Origin: an uncultured Rhodospirillaceae bacterium
Lineage (GTDB): Bacteria > Pseudomonadota > Alphaproteobacteria > Rhodospirillales > UBA2165
Assembly (NCBI GenBank): GCA_913054205.1
Contig: CAJXJM010000108.1
Coordinates: 1-7,821, forward strand
Direction of reading: 5' to 3'
Length of the DNA stretch: 7,821 bases
Of this stretch, positions 1-6,126 are shown piece after piece; the stretch's first letter is position 1; each line of letters begins with the position of its first letter. The notes below the pieces were generated by a model. That model had not been told where the DNA came from. It saw only the letters and a program-made list of their open reading frames with translations, and did no database searches. Made by a program: the position numbers and the translations under genes.

Positions 1-222
1 CTATTACCGGCAGGCGTCGCTGATATCAGTGGTGATTTTGAACGCGGTGAGGCGATTGCAATTGTAACGGCGAGCGGACACGAAATTGGCCGCGGGCTGA
101 TCGCCTATTCTTCTAAAGATGCAAAACTCATCATGGGACACAAAACCGGTGATATTTTGGAACTTCTGGGCTACCGTGGCCGCGACGAGATGATCCACCG
201 CGATGATCTGGTCATGAACTAG
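1..222 (+). CDS. proB: Glutamate 5-kinase, C-terminal PUA-domain fragment (5' part outside window)
   Basis: The gene is open from base 1 in frame 1 and stops at TAG 220-222, giving 73 residues of a C-terminus. It matches the end of the PUA domain of ProB. Visible hallmarks are [18 protein letters not shown] at the start, [10 protein letters not shown] in the middle, and the very conserved ending [16 protein letters not shown]. ProB phosphorylates glutamate to gamma-glutamyl phosphate, the first and feedback-controlled step of proline synthesis, in the cytoplasm. The kinase domain lies upstream of the window and cannot be judged. The proA start follows 11 bases after the stop, so the two genes that make and consume the unstable intermediate are almost certainly co-transcribed. 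The PUA domain alone occurs in other proteins, but the ending and the proA neighbour make ProB the clear reading. Confidence 0.93.
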   Translation, partial: LLPAGVADISGDFERGEAIAIVTASGHEIGRGLIAYSSKDAKLIMGHKTGDILELLGYRGRDEMIHRDDLVMN

Positions 223-233
223 GACTAAGGACG

Positions 234-1508
234 ATGTCAAGTACAGAAAGTGAAGATGTAAAAGAGATTATGCAGGAAATTGGCAAGGCGGCTAAAGATG
301 CCGCTCAAGCGCTCGTCAACGCGCCTGCCGATGCCAAAAACCGTGCCCTTAATGAAGCGGCAGCCTCTATGCGAGATCGTTCGAAAGACATCCTGGCTGC
401 CAATGAAATCGATATGGAGGGCGGCGCAAAAAAAGGCCTGACCGCCGCCATGCTCGACCGCTTGGAACTCAATGAAGAGCGCGTTGAAGGAACCGCAGCT
501 GGACTAGAAGCCATAGCCAAACTTGATGATCCGGTCGGCAGTGTGATGGATAGCTGGGATCGCCCTAACGGATTGGCTATCTCGCGGGTTCGCGTGCCGC
601 TTGGGGTCATTGGCGTGATATACGAATCGCGCCCTAATGTGACAGCGGATGCGGGTGGGCTGTGCCTCAAATCCGGCAATGCATCGATTTTGCGGTGCGG
701 CTCAGAAAGCTATAATTCATCGACGGCGATTCTCGAATGCATGAAAGTCGGCCTGAAAGCTGCCAATTTGCCCGAAGCCGCCATACAGATGGTGCCGACA
801 ACTGATCGGGCTGCCGTCGGCGAGATGCTAATCATGACCGACTACATCGATGTGATTGTGCCGCGCGGTGGACGCTCTTTGGTTGAGCGTGTGCAGACCG
901 AGGCCAAAGTGCCTGTCTTCGCTCATCTTGAGGGCATCTGCCATACCTATGTAAACGCCGCGTCAAATCCAGTGATGGCAAAGGAGATAGTGGTCAATGC
1001 CAAGATGCGCCGAACCGGGATTTGCGGCGCTACGGAAACTTTATTAATTGATCGCGACGCAGTTGCAACCCACCTTCCCGCAATTTTGGACGCGCTTGAT
1101 GACGCCGGCTGTGAAATTCGTGGCGATGATGAAACCCGTGCGTTTGATAACCGCGTGATTGCAGCCACAGAGGAAGATTGGGACACGGAATATCTCGATT
1201 CCATTATTTCTGTGCGCCAAGTCGGCGGCGTTCAAGAAGCCATTGATCACGTCAATCGCCACGGCACTGACCATACAGATGCGATTATCACCGATGATGC
1301 AACAACAGCGGAGATTTTCCTCAACGGCATTAATAGTGCAATCGCCGTTCATAATGCCTCGACCCAGTTTGCCGATGGCGGCGAGTTTGGCATGGGTGCG
1401 GAGATCGGCATCTCGACCGGCAAAATGCACGCCCGCGGCCCCGTCGGCGTCGAGCAGCTCACCACCTTCAAATATGTCGTCCGCGGCACCGGCCAAATCC
1501 GGCCATAA
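234..1508 (+). CDS. proA: Glutamate-5-semialdehyde dehydrogenase (gamma-glutamyl phosphate reductase)
   Basis: This 424-residue protein has near-normal length for ProA (about 417 in E. coli). It reduces gamma-glutamyl phosphate to glutamate-5-semialdehyde with NADPH, the second step of proline synthesis, in the cytoplasm. It has the aldehyde dehydrogenase fold: an N-terminal helical region, then [12 protein letters not shown] (ESRPN at about 131-135) and [14 protein letters not shown] in the cofactor-binding half. The catalytic cysteine is expected at Cys264, within [13 protein letters not shown]. The ProA family signature is at about 330-350 ([16 protein letters not shown]). The C-terminus has [19 protein letters not shown] and ends near [12 protein letters not shown], as in the family. 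The ATG at 234 has AGGA at 221-224, overlapping the proB stop, with a 9-base spacer. A second AAGGA at 227-231 is too close to be ideal. nadD starts 12 bases after the stop. Confidence 0.97.
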   Translation: MSSTESEDVKEIMQEIGKAAKDAAQALVNAPADAKNRALNEAAASMRDRSKDILAANEIDMEGGAKKGLTAAMLDRLELNEERVEGTAAGLEAIAKLDDPVGSVMDSWDRPNGLAISRVRVPLGVIGVIYESRPNVTADAGGLCLKSGNASILRCGSESYNSSTAILECMKVGLKAANLPEAAIQMVPTTDRAAVGEMLIMTDYIDVIVPRGGRSLVERVQTEAKVPVFAHLEGICHTYVNAASNPVMAKEIVVNAKMRRTGICGATETLLIDRDAVATHLPAILDALDDAGCEIRGDDETRAFDNRVIAATEEDWDTEYLDSIISVRQVGGVQEAIDHVNRHGTDHTDAIITDDATTAEIFLNGINSAIAVHNASTQFADGGEFGMGAEIGISTGKMHARGPVGVEQLTTFKYVVRGTGQIRP

Positions 1509-1520
1509 GAGTACTTTTCA

Positions 1521-2126
1521 TTGAGCAATAGCGAGACATTTGCGAATAAGCGCATCGGTATTCTGGGAGGATCTTTCAATCCAGCGCACCGGGGTCATCT
1601 CCATATCAGCAAGCAGGCTTTGCAGCTTTTGCAACTCGATGAGATTTGGTGGATGGTCTCGCCGCAAAACCCGCTTAAGTCCTCGGACAATATGGTAAAC
1701 CTCAAAACCAGAATCGAATCTGCGGAGAATGTTGCCCAAGATCGCCGAATTCGGGTCACCGATATTGAAATTGAGCTCGGCACGACCTATACGGCTGAAA
1801 CTTTGGCGAAACTTAAACAAAACTTCCCAAAGGCCCGGTTTGTCTGGCTTATGGGCGCTGATAATCTCATGCAAATCCCGAATTGGAAAGCTTGGCAGAG
1901 CATTTTTAAGAGCGTTCCCATTGCGATTTTTACGAGGCCCACTTACACTAATCGGGCGTTGGCGGGATTTGCAGCGCGCCGGTTTGCACGCTATCGCGTG
2001 GCTGAGAGCCGGGCTCACCGCTTAAGTGCAATGCAGGCACCTGCTTGGGCCTTTCTCAATATCAAACCGGATGCGATTTCCGCAACGCGGGTTCGTGCCG
2101 GAATCGGCGCGGTTAAATTGTACTAA
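1521..2126 (+). CDS. nadD: Nicotinate-nucleotide adenylyltransferase, TTG start
   Basis: NadD adenylates nicotinate mononucleotide with ATP to give deamido-NAD, the step before NAD synthetase. The nucleotidyltransferase fingerprint is at residues 16-26 (GGSFNPAHRGH, with the HxGH ATP-binding motif). MGADNLMQIPNWKAW begins at residue 111, and the late ISATRVRAG motif, the family's ISSTxIR element, begins at 186. The length of 201 residues is slightly short but within the family range. The start is forced: the proA stop TAA at 1506-1508 is in this same frame. TTG 1521 is then the only usual start codon upstream of the nucleotide-binding motif. AAGAG at 1507-1511, overlapping the proA stop, is a fair Shine-Dalgarno with a 9-base spacer. 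The stop overlaps the rsfS ATG by one base (TAATG). Presence between proA and rsfS fits the usual order in this class. Confidence 0.95.
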   Translation: MSNSETFANKRIGILGGSFNPAHRGHLHISKQALQLLQLDEIWWMVSPQNPLKSSDNMVNLKTRIESAENVAQDRRIRVTDIEIELGTTYTAETLAKLKQNFPKARFVWLMGADNLMQIPNWKAWQSIFKSVPIAIFTRPTYTNRALAGFAARRFARYRVAESRAHRLSAMQAPAWAFLNIKPDAISATRVRAGIGAVKLY

Positions 2127-2563
2127 TGACGTTAATAGATACAGCAAAGGAGACGCACACCATTCCTCGTAAAGCTAAGGCGTCCCGCAAGGCAAAAGCA
2201 AAAGGAAGCTCGTTAGCAGCATCCAGAAAACTTTTAAAAATTGCTCAGGCGTCCCTCGATGACGATAAGGCTTTAGATGTCGTCGTTATCAATCTCGCGG
2301 GCAAAACAAGTTTTGCCGACTACATGGTAATCGCTTCAGGCACGTCGCAAAGACATATTGCGACAATGGCGAGCCATCTCCGTCAAAGTTTAAAATCGAC
2401 CGGAAATAGGGACATCCCCCTTGAAGGCACTCAACAAAATGATTGGCTGCTGATTGATGGCGGGGATATTATTGTTCATTTGTTCCGTCCTGAAATTCGG
2501 GAATTTTACGGCCTGGAGAAGATTTGGGGAGATGAGATACCCCAGCCCGGCAAAGTGGCCTAA
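2126..2563 (+). CDS. rsfS: Ribosomal silencing factor RsfS (Iojap/YbeB family)
   Basis: RsfS binds ribosomal protein L14 (uL14) and blocks subunit joining, lowering translation during nutrient shortage. The family core covers about residues 36-140. It begins near KLLKIAQASLDDDKALDVVV, followed by FADYMVIASGTSQRHI. The conserved end has DWLLIDGGDIIVHLF, then REFYGLEKIWGDE. The first 35 residues are an extra lysine- and arginine-rich stretch (PRKAKASRKAKAKG), so the protein is longer (145 residues) than the roughly 105-residue E. coli form. ATG 2126 overlaps the nadD stop and has no clear Shine-Dalgarno, so it would depend on coupled translation. Inside the reading frame lies a strong AAGGAG (2147-2152), nine bases before an in-frame ATT at 2162. 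The true start could therefore be that ATT, giving 133 residues. Function is confident; the start is not. Confidence 0.93.
   Translation: MTLIDTAKETHTIPRKAKASRKAKAKGSSLAASRKLLKIAQASLDDDKALDVVVINLAGKTSFADYMVIASGTSQRHIATMASHLRQSLKSTGNRDIPLEGTQQNDWLLIDGGDIIVHLFRPEIREFYGLEKIWGDEIPQPGKVA
2147..2152 (+). promoter_or_regulatory. Strong Shine-Dalgarno inside the 5' end of rsfS
   Basis: AAGGAG at 2147-2152, followed by a 9-base spacer and an in-frame ATT codon at 2162-2164. It is the best Shine-Dalgarno match in the rsfS start region, while ATG 2126 has none. It may mark an ATT start, a rare but known initiation codon (infC uses one), or be a chance match in the codons AAG GAG (Lys-Glu). Confidence 0.35.
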
Positions 2564-2581
2564 CGGCCAGAAGGTCGCCCG

Positions 2582-3037
2582 ATGAATATCACCATAGCTG
2601 CGGTCGGTCGCATGAAGGCAGGCGCAGAGAAAATGCTGTGGGACGATTACGCCAAGCGTCTCAAATGGTCTTTGATCTTGAAAGAAGTCGAAGAAAAAAA
2701 GCCGCTCAAAGCCGCGCAAATGAAAATCAAGGAAGCCGAACTCCTGCTTAACGCCGTGCCGAAAGGTGCAAAGTTGATTGCACTCGACCGAACCGGCCGC
2801 GCATTTGAAAGCGAAGACTTCGCCAAAAAACTGGGTGGATGGCAGGATGAGGGAATCGGCGACATCGCCTTTGTCATTGGCGGTTCAGTTGGGCTTGACC
2901 GCACTTTACTTGAGAAAGCGCAGCTAAAAATCGCCATGGGCGCGATGACCTGGCCCCACATGCTGGCCCGCGTCATGCTGATAGAACAAATCTACCGCGC
3001 CCAATGTATCTTGGGTAATCATCCGTATCATAAGTGA
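2582..3037 (+). CDS. rlmH: 23S rRNA (pseudouridine1915-N3)-methyltransferase
   Basis: RlmH is a small SPOUT-class methyltransferase. It uses S-adenosylmethionine to methylate N3 of pseudouridine 1915 in helix 69 of 23S rRNA, acting on assembled 70S ribosomes. The protein is 151 residues (about 155 in E. coli). It opens with MNITIAAVGRMKAGAEKML, typical of the family. The cofactor-binding knot has FVIGGSVGLDR (Gly100-Gly101 and around). The C-terminus carries MTWPHMLARVMLIEQIYRA and ends in PYHK at 148-151, the conserved catalytic and ribosome-contacting tail. ATG 2582 has AGAAGG at 2569-2574 with a 7-base spacer, just downstream of the rsfS stop, which supports this start. It is probably the last gene of the proB-to-rlmH run, since a 130-base gap with a strong hairpin follows. 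Confidence 0.97.
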   Translation: MNITIAAVGRMKAGAEKMLWDDYAKRLKWSLILKEVEEKKPLKAAQMKIKEAELLLNAVPKGAKLIALDRTGRAFESEDFAKKLGGWQDEGIGDIAFVIGGSVGLDRTLLEKAQLKIAMGAMTWPHMLARVMLIEQIYRAQCILGNHPYHK

Positions 3038-3043
3038 TCCTGC

Positions 3044-3073
3044 ATCTCGTCCTTACCCGATGGTGAGCGAGAT
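3044..3073 (+). terminator. Long hairpin after rlmH, candidate transcription end or 3' stability structure
   Basis: ATCTCG (3044-3049) is complementary to CGAGAT (3068-3073). Stacked inside it, CTTACC (3052-3057) pairs with GGTGAG (3062-3067), with one T-G wobble, around the tetraloop CGAT. Together this is a 12-pair stem with only a two-base bulge (3050-3051). It starts seven bases after the rlmH stop. No run of T follows (CACATAATTTGG), so classical Rho-independent termination is doubtful. A processing or mRNA-protecting hairpin is the alternative. Confidence 0.45.
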
Positions 3074-3081
3074 CACATAAT

Positions 3082-3110
3082 TTGGCCAAGTTGATAATTA
3101 TTGGTGTACT
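3082..3110 (+). promoter_or_regulatory. Weak candidate promoter upstream of the yqgE-like gene
   Basis: TTGGCC at 3082-3087 and TGTACT at 3105-3110 are 17 bases apart, each four of six matches to the sigma-70 consensus. A TTGATA at 3091-3096 overlaps but has no well-spaced -10. The position after the rlmH hairpin and before the next gene is sensible. The match itself is weak and AT-rich DNA gives many such hits. Confidence 0.2.
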
Positions 3111-3166
3111 TTAAATTCCTATGCCCTCAACCACGGCGTCATGGATAGGAGTGGCTGCCAACGCTG

Positions 3167-3787
3167 GTGAAAATAGCTATGAATAAAAAACTTTTGGTCG
3201 GCCTGTTTACGTTGTTATTCCTGCTGCCCGGTGCGCTTCCAAGCCGTTCAGAAAATGCCGTGGGGAAATATCAACAAGGTCAATTACTCGTGGCAAATCC
3301 AAAGATGCCCGATCCCCGTTTCGCACGGACAGTGATATTTTTGTGCCGCCACGACAGCACAGGCGCCTTCGGGCTTATTCTCAATCGACCCGTCGATCCT
3401 GAGCCGGCGCAAAAACTTCTCAATTCCTTTGGAATTAATCCAGCTGAAGTGAAAGGAGATTTGCAAATTCGAATTGGTGGTCCAGTTCAATGGCGATCCG
3501 CCTTTCTCCTGCACAGCGAAAATTTCGGCAGAGACAATCAACTTTGCAAGGGACACGGCGTCGCCGTGACAAGTAACAAGCAGATATTAGACTCCCTGAC
3601 CAACGATGCGGGACCGCAGAGATCGGTTTTATTTCTCGGCTATGCCGGTTGGGGGCCAAATCAGCTGGAGGGCGAACTCGCGCGCAAAGACTGGTCAATC
3701 GCGCCCGGTGACCGAGAGATACTTTTTGACCGCAACTCTTCCAGCCTGTGGGAACGATCCTTGGAAAATCGACTTCTCGACCTTTGA
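3167..3787 (+). CDS. YqgE/AlgH (UPF0301) family protein with predicted signal peptide
   Basis: The core is clearly the AlgH/YqgE family. It has GQLLVANPKMPDPRFARTVI from about residue 38, then GAFGLILNRPV, GGPVQWRSAFLLHS and LGYAGWGPNQLEGEL, with a late PGDREILFD. The family has a compact alpha/beta fold and no settled biochemical role; AlgH was named for alginate regulation in Pseudomonas. Unusually, about 32 residues precede the core and look like a Sec signal peptide: a charged start (NKK), a hydrophobic run (LLVGLFTLLFLLPGAL) and a polar end (PSRSEN). There is no lipobox, so the mature protein would be soluble in the periplasm. The start may be GTG 3167 (206 residues) or, better, ATG 3179 (202 residues), which has GGTGA at 3166-3170 with an 8-base spacer. 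I give no symbol because the export signal sets it apart from ordinary yqgE. Confidence 0.85.
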   Translation: MKIAMNKKLLVGLFTLLFLLPGALPSRSENAVGKYQQGQLLVANPKMPDPRFARTVIFLCRHDSTGAFGLILNRPVDPEPAQKLLNSFGINPAEVKGDLQIRIGGPVQWRSAFLLHSENFGRDNQLCKGHGVAVTSNKQILDSLTNDAGPQRSVLFLGYAGWGPNQLEGELARKDWSIAPGDREILFDRNSSSLWERSLENRLLDL

Positions 3788-3905
3788 GATGAGCCGGAGC
3801 TGCCGTGCCTAGGAACTGTTCATTCCTATTGTAAGTGATCTAGACGGCGAACCACCGGAACAGGTCATTACGCTACAAAATTTTCGCTATAAATCATCTC
3901 AGTAT

Positions 3906-3934
3906 TTGGTATTGATGCCATGAAATGATATAGG
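3906..3934 (+). promoter_or_regulatory. selO: Candidate sigma-70-like promoter of selO
   Basis: TTGGTA (3906-3911) and TATAGG (3929-3934) are 17 bases apart, each four of six matches, and lie about 30 bases before the selO ATG. The rest of the 177-base gap is AT-rich. It holds another -10-like TATAAA at 3888-3893, with no fitting -35, and a small TAGGAA/TTCCTA inverted repeat at 3810-3828. No gene is seen in the gap. Confidence 0.3.
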
Positions 3935-3964
3935 ACTATTTAAATTTGGATAAATGGAACGCAT

Positions 3965-5476
3965 ATGTCCTTGAGCGACACCTCACCCGCTGAACTCAAC
4001 GTAGACGCCATAACATTTGATAACAGTTATGCACGTTTACCGGCGCGCTTTTATCAGCGAATTTCCCCTGTACCTGTTAAGGCACCAACCTTAATTCATT
4101 TTAATCGCGCTTTGGCACAGGAGCATGGCTTAAATATTGAGGGTCTGAGCGGTGAAATGGGTGCTGCACTATTTTCAGGAAATCTGATACCCGATGGTGC
4201 GGAACCAATTGCGCTTGCCTACGCTGGGCACCAGTTCGGCCATTTTGTGCCGCAATTGGGGGACGGGCGTGCCGTCTTGCTCGGTGAAATATTAGGAGCA
4301 AATGACAGGCGCTGGGATATTCAGCTTAAAGGCTCCGGTCAAACTTCTTTCTCGCGAAATGGCGATGGCAGAGCGGCTCTGGGTCCGGTGGTGCGTGAAT
4401 ATATCTTAAGTGAAGCCATGCATGCACTTGGCATTCCAACCAATCGCTCACTTGCGATGGTAACAACAGGCGAAAGTGTATTTCGTGAAACCGTTTTACC
4501 AGGTGCAATTCTCACCCGTTTTTCCTCTAGCCATGTGCGTGTTGGAACATTTGAATATTTTTTGGCACGCGATGATCTAGAAGCGATAAAATTACTCGCC
4601 GACTATGTGATCGACCGACTTTTCCCCGAGGCCAAAGACGCCGCTAATCCATATCTTGCCCTTTTTGAATGTGTACGCGACGCCCAAGCATCTCTGGTGG
4701 CCAGCTGGATGCATGTCGGATTTATTCACGGTGTTATGAATACGGATAATATGGCGATTTCCGGAGAGACCATTGACTATGGCCCCTGCGCTTTTCTGGA
4801 CAGCTATGATCCTGCCACCGTTTTCAGCTCTATTGATCACGCCGGGCGTTACGCCTATGGCAATCAAGGGAAAATCGCGCAGTGGAATCTGACTCGCCTT
4901 GCGGAGTGTTTGTTATCGCTCCTAGACGAAGACCAAAATAAGGCGATCACTTCGGCCGAGCAGGCGCTTAAAGATTTCGCCGATATATTTGATGCCTGTT
5001 GGCTTGATGGTATGCGGCGTAAACTCGGTATGACGACAGCGCTAAACGACGATCTGGCCATTATTCAGCAGTTGTTGGATTTGATGAAAAAACATCAAGC
5101 AGATTACACGCTGACGTTCCGATATCTAAGCGATACCGTTGGTGTCAAATCAGATATCAGCTGGCTTACAGCGACATTTGAGGAGGACATATCCTGGCAA
5201 GAATGGTTGAACCGGTGGCACCAAAGGCTCGATACGGAAGATCAATCGGTCGAACAGATTGTCCAAAATATGCACAGCGTTAACCCCGCTTTTATTCCCC
5301 GCAATCATCGTGTGGAACAAGCCATAAATTCTGCTGTGGAAGGCAATGACTTCTCGGAAATGGAACGTTTAATATCGGTGCTCGCGAAGCCCTATGATGA
5401 CCAGCCTGATTATGTCGATTACATCAATCCGCCGAAATCTGAAGAACGCGTGCTCCAGACATTTTGTGGCACTTGA
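3965..5476 (+). CDS. selO: Protein adenylyltransferase SelO (YdiU/UPF0061 family)
   Basis: SelO is a pseudokinase-fold enzyme that binds ATP in a flipped orientation and transfers AMP to Ser, Thr or Tyr of target proteins. It is linked to redox stress and glutathionylation. The protein is 503 residues; E. coli YdiU has 478. Seen in order: FDNSYARLPARFYQRISPV near the N-terminus, AYAGHQFGHFVPQLGDGRAV, and QLKGSGQTSFSRNGDGRAAL with the nucleotide lysine K122. E145 follows in VVREYILSEAM and Arg185 in LTRFSSSHVRVGTFEYF. The metal and catalytic region is GVMNTDNM (D261, N262) and TIDYGPCAFLDSYDP (D271). The spacing of K122, E145, R185, D261 and D271 agrees with the residues I recall from Pseudomonas syringae SelO, shifted by nine. 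The end TFCGT places Cys501 (codon TGT) near where animal SelO has selenocysteine. GGAA at 3956-3959 precedes ATG 3965. It is probably transcribed on its own. Confidence 0.97.
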   Translation: MSLSDTSPAELNVDAITFDNSYARLPARFYQRISPVPVKAPTLIHFNRALAQEHGLNIEGLSGEMGAALFSGNLIPDGAEPIALAYAGHQFGHFVPQLGDGRAVLLGEILGANDRRWDIQLKGSGQTSFSRNGDGRAALGPVVREYILSEAMHALGIPTNRSLAMVTTGESVFRETVLPGAILTRFSSSHVRVGTFEYFLARDDLEAIKLLADYVIDRLFPEAKDAANPYLALFECVRDAQASLVASWMHVGFIHGVMNTDNMAISGETIDYGPCAFLDSYDPATVFSSIDHAGRYAYGNQGKIAQWNLTRLAECLLSLLDEDQNKAITSAEQALKDFADIFDACWLDGMRRKLGMTTALNDDLAIIQQLLDLMKKHQADYTLTFRYLSDTVGVKSDISWLTATFEEDISWQEWLNRWHQRLDTEDQSVEQIVQNMHSVNPAFIPRNHRVEQAINSAVEGNDFSEMERLISVLAKPYDDQPDYVDYINPPKSEERVLQTFCGT

Positions 5477-5578
5477 ATAACAATTCATATTTTGCGAGAT
5501 ATCCAGAACGTTTGCAGTCGGCTCTAAACGCATCAGGATTATAAATTAACCTGACAAATTTGAGCGCATATACGCATC

Positions 5579-6010
5579 TCAATTCAGGTCGATTTGATGC
5601 TCTTTGAGGTCAGCAAGCTCAACATATTGCAATGTCTTTATATTGGTTGCTGTAAGTTTTACACGCGGGGCAGCACCTGCCATTTTCGCTTCTTCCCAAC
5701 GCAACGCACATAAACACCATGCGTCACCAGATTTCAGTCCCGCAAACCCGAATTGGGGGATTGGGGTGCTTAGATCATTTCCTTTGCTCTTCGAAAACTG
5801 TAAAAATTCATCTGTAACAATCACACAAACAGTATGCGTTCCTCCGTCGTCCATGCCTGTATTACAGCAGCCATCACGATAAAACCCCGTCATAGGATCG
5901 GTTCCGCAAACTTCTAAATCAGTCTGCAAGACATTTAGTTGTTTTTCAGGTTTTTGCGACTTTTCAGTAGTATTGTCGAACATGCCCCAGTATGAAGCTA
6001 AATGGAACAT
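5579..6010 (-). CDS. DUF2237 family protein, cysteine-rich, function unknown
   Basis: This 143-residue protein matches the small bacterial DUF2237 (COG3651) family, whose function I do not know. The conserved block runs from about residue 26 to the end. Key parts are EVCGTDPMTGFYRDGCCNTG, FLQFSKSKGNDLSTPIP, FAGLKSGDAWCLCALRWEEA and APRVKLTATNI. Six cysteines (C35, C48, C49, C62, C99, C101) sit in the conserved motifs, with the GCC and WCLC pairs suggesting metal binding or a redox role; that is inference. No signal peptide or membrane segment is visible, so it is probably cytoplasmic. The first 25 residues are a poorly conserved lead-in. ATG at residue 10 is an alternative start, and neither start has a convincing Shine-Dalgarno. 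The gene converges on selO, with 102 bases between the two stops, and is divergent from gpmI. Confidence 0.85.
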   Translation of the reverse strand: MFHLASYWGMFDNTTEKSQKPEKQLNVLQTDLEVCGTDPMTGFYRDGCCNTGMDDGGTHTVCVIVTDEFLQFSKSKGNDLSTPIPQFGFAGLKSGDAWCLCALRWEEAKMAGAAPRVKLTATNIKTLQYVELADLKEHQIDLN

Positions 6011-6051
6011 GGCTCAAGTAATCTAAACCGCAATGTTAGCGATGGAGGGTT

Positions 6052-6126
6052 ATGCAAAATAATAAATCTATCTTCCTTTTCATTATATCTCCCATTGCAT
6101 CGGAAGCCTCGTTTTGCGACAAGTAG
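6052..6126 (+). CDS. Possible 24-residue leader peptide in front of gpmI
   Basis: A short open frame runs from ATG 6052 to TAG 6124-6126. GGAGGG at 6044-6049 lies just upstream, a strong Shine-Dalgarno match but with only two to three bases of spacer, shorter than ideal. The peptide has a charged start (MQNNKS), a hydrophobic middle (IFLFIISPIA) and a polar end (SEASFCDK). Its stop is two bases before ATG 6129 of gpmI, in a different frame, an arrangement typical of coupled translation. It overlaps the alternative TTG start of gpmI at 6114. I do not recognise it as any known leader. It could be a real upstream ORF, a regulator of gpmI translation, or chance. Confidence 0.3.
   Translation: MQNNKSIFLFIISPIASEASFCDK
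6082..6087 (-). promoter_or_regulatory. Perfect -10 box on the minus strand upstream of the DUF2237 gene
   Basis: Read on the minus strand, 6087-6082 is TATAAT, an exact -10 consensus, about 70 bases before the DUF2237 ATG. At 16 to 19 bases spacing there is no good -35 (GAGGCT at 17), and no TG extension. It therefore remains only a candidate start of transcription for the DUF2237 gene. It overlaps the leader region of gpmI. Confidence 0.25.

Noticed and set aside
1044..1496. 150-codon minus-strand open frame inside proA
   Set aside because: It lies wholly antisense to the well-supported C-terminal half of proA, shows no recognisable motif, and is explained by the codon bias of proA.
1518..2018. 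166-codon minus-strand open frame opposite nadD
   Set aside because: It is antisense to nadD, whose motifs and operon position are firm, and its translation resembles no family I recognise.
3810..3828. TAGGAA/TTCCTA hairpin after the yqgE-like gene as terminator
   Set aside because: Six mostly A-T pairs with a seven-base loop and no T-run; such short repeats are common by chance.
3871..3893. Repeat of CGCTA around AAAATTTT, with TATAAA, as an operator or promoter for selO
   Set aside because: The repeat is only five bases and the TATAAA has no acceptable -35 at 16-18 bases. Mentioned only as part of the selO upstream region.
5462..5476. Possible selenocysteine at the C-terminus of SelO
   Set aside because: The codon at the relevant position is TGT (Cys501), two codons before the TGA stop. 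No selenocysteine need be invoked.
5557..5584. Inverted repeat TTGAG/CTCAA between selO and the DUF2237 gene as a shared terminator
   Set aside because: Only five outer pairs and two inner pairs form, with a three-base bulge, and the sequence runs into the DUF2237 stop codon. Too weak to call without folding energies.
5604..5882. 92-codon plus-strand open frame opposite the DUF2237 gene
   Set aside because: The minus strand here encodes all the conserved DUF2237 motifs, so the plus-strand frame is a shadow.
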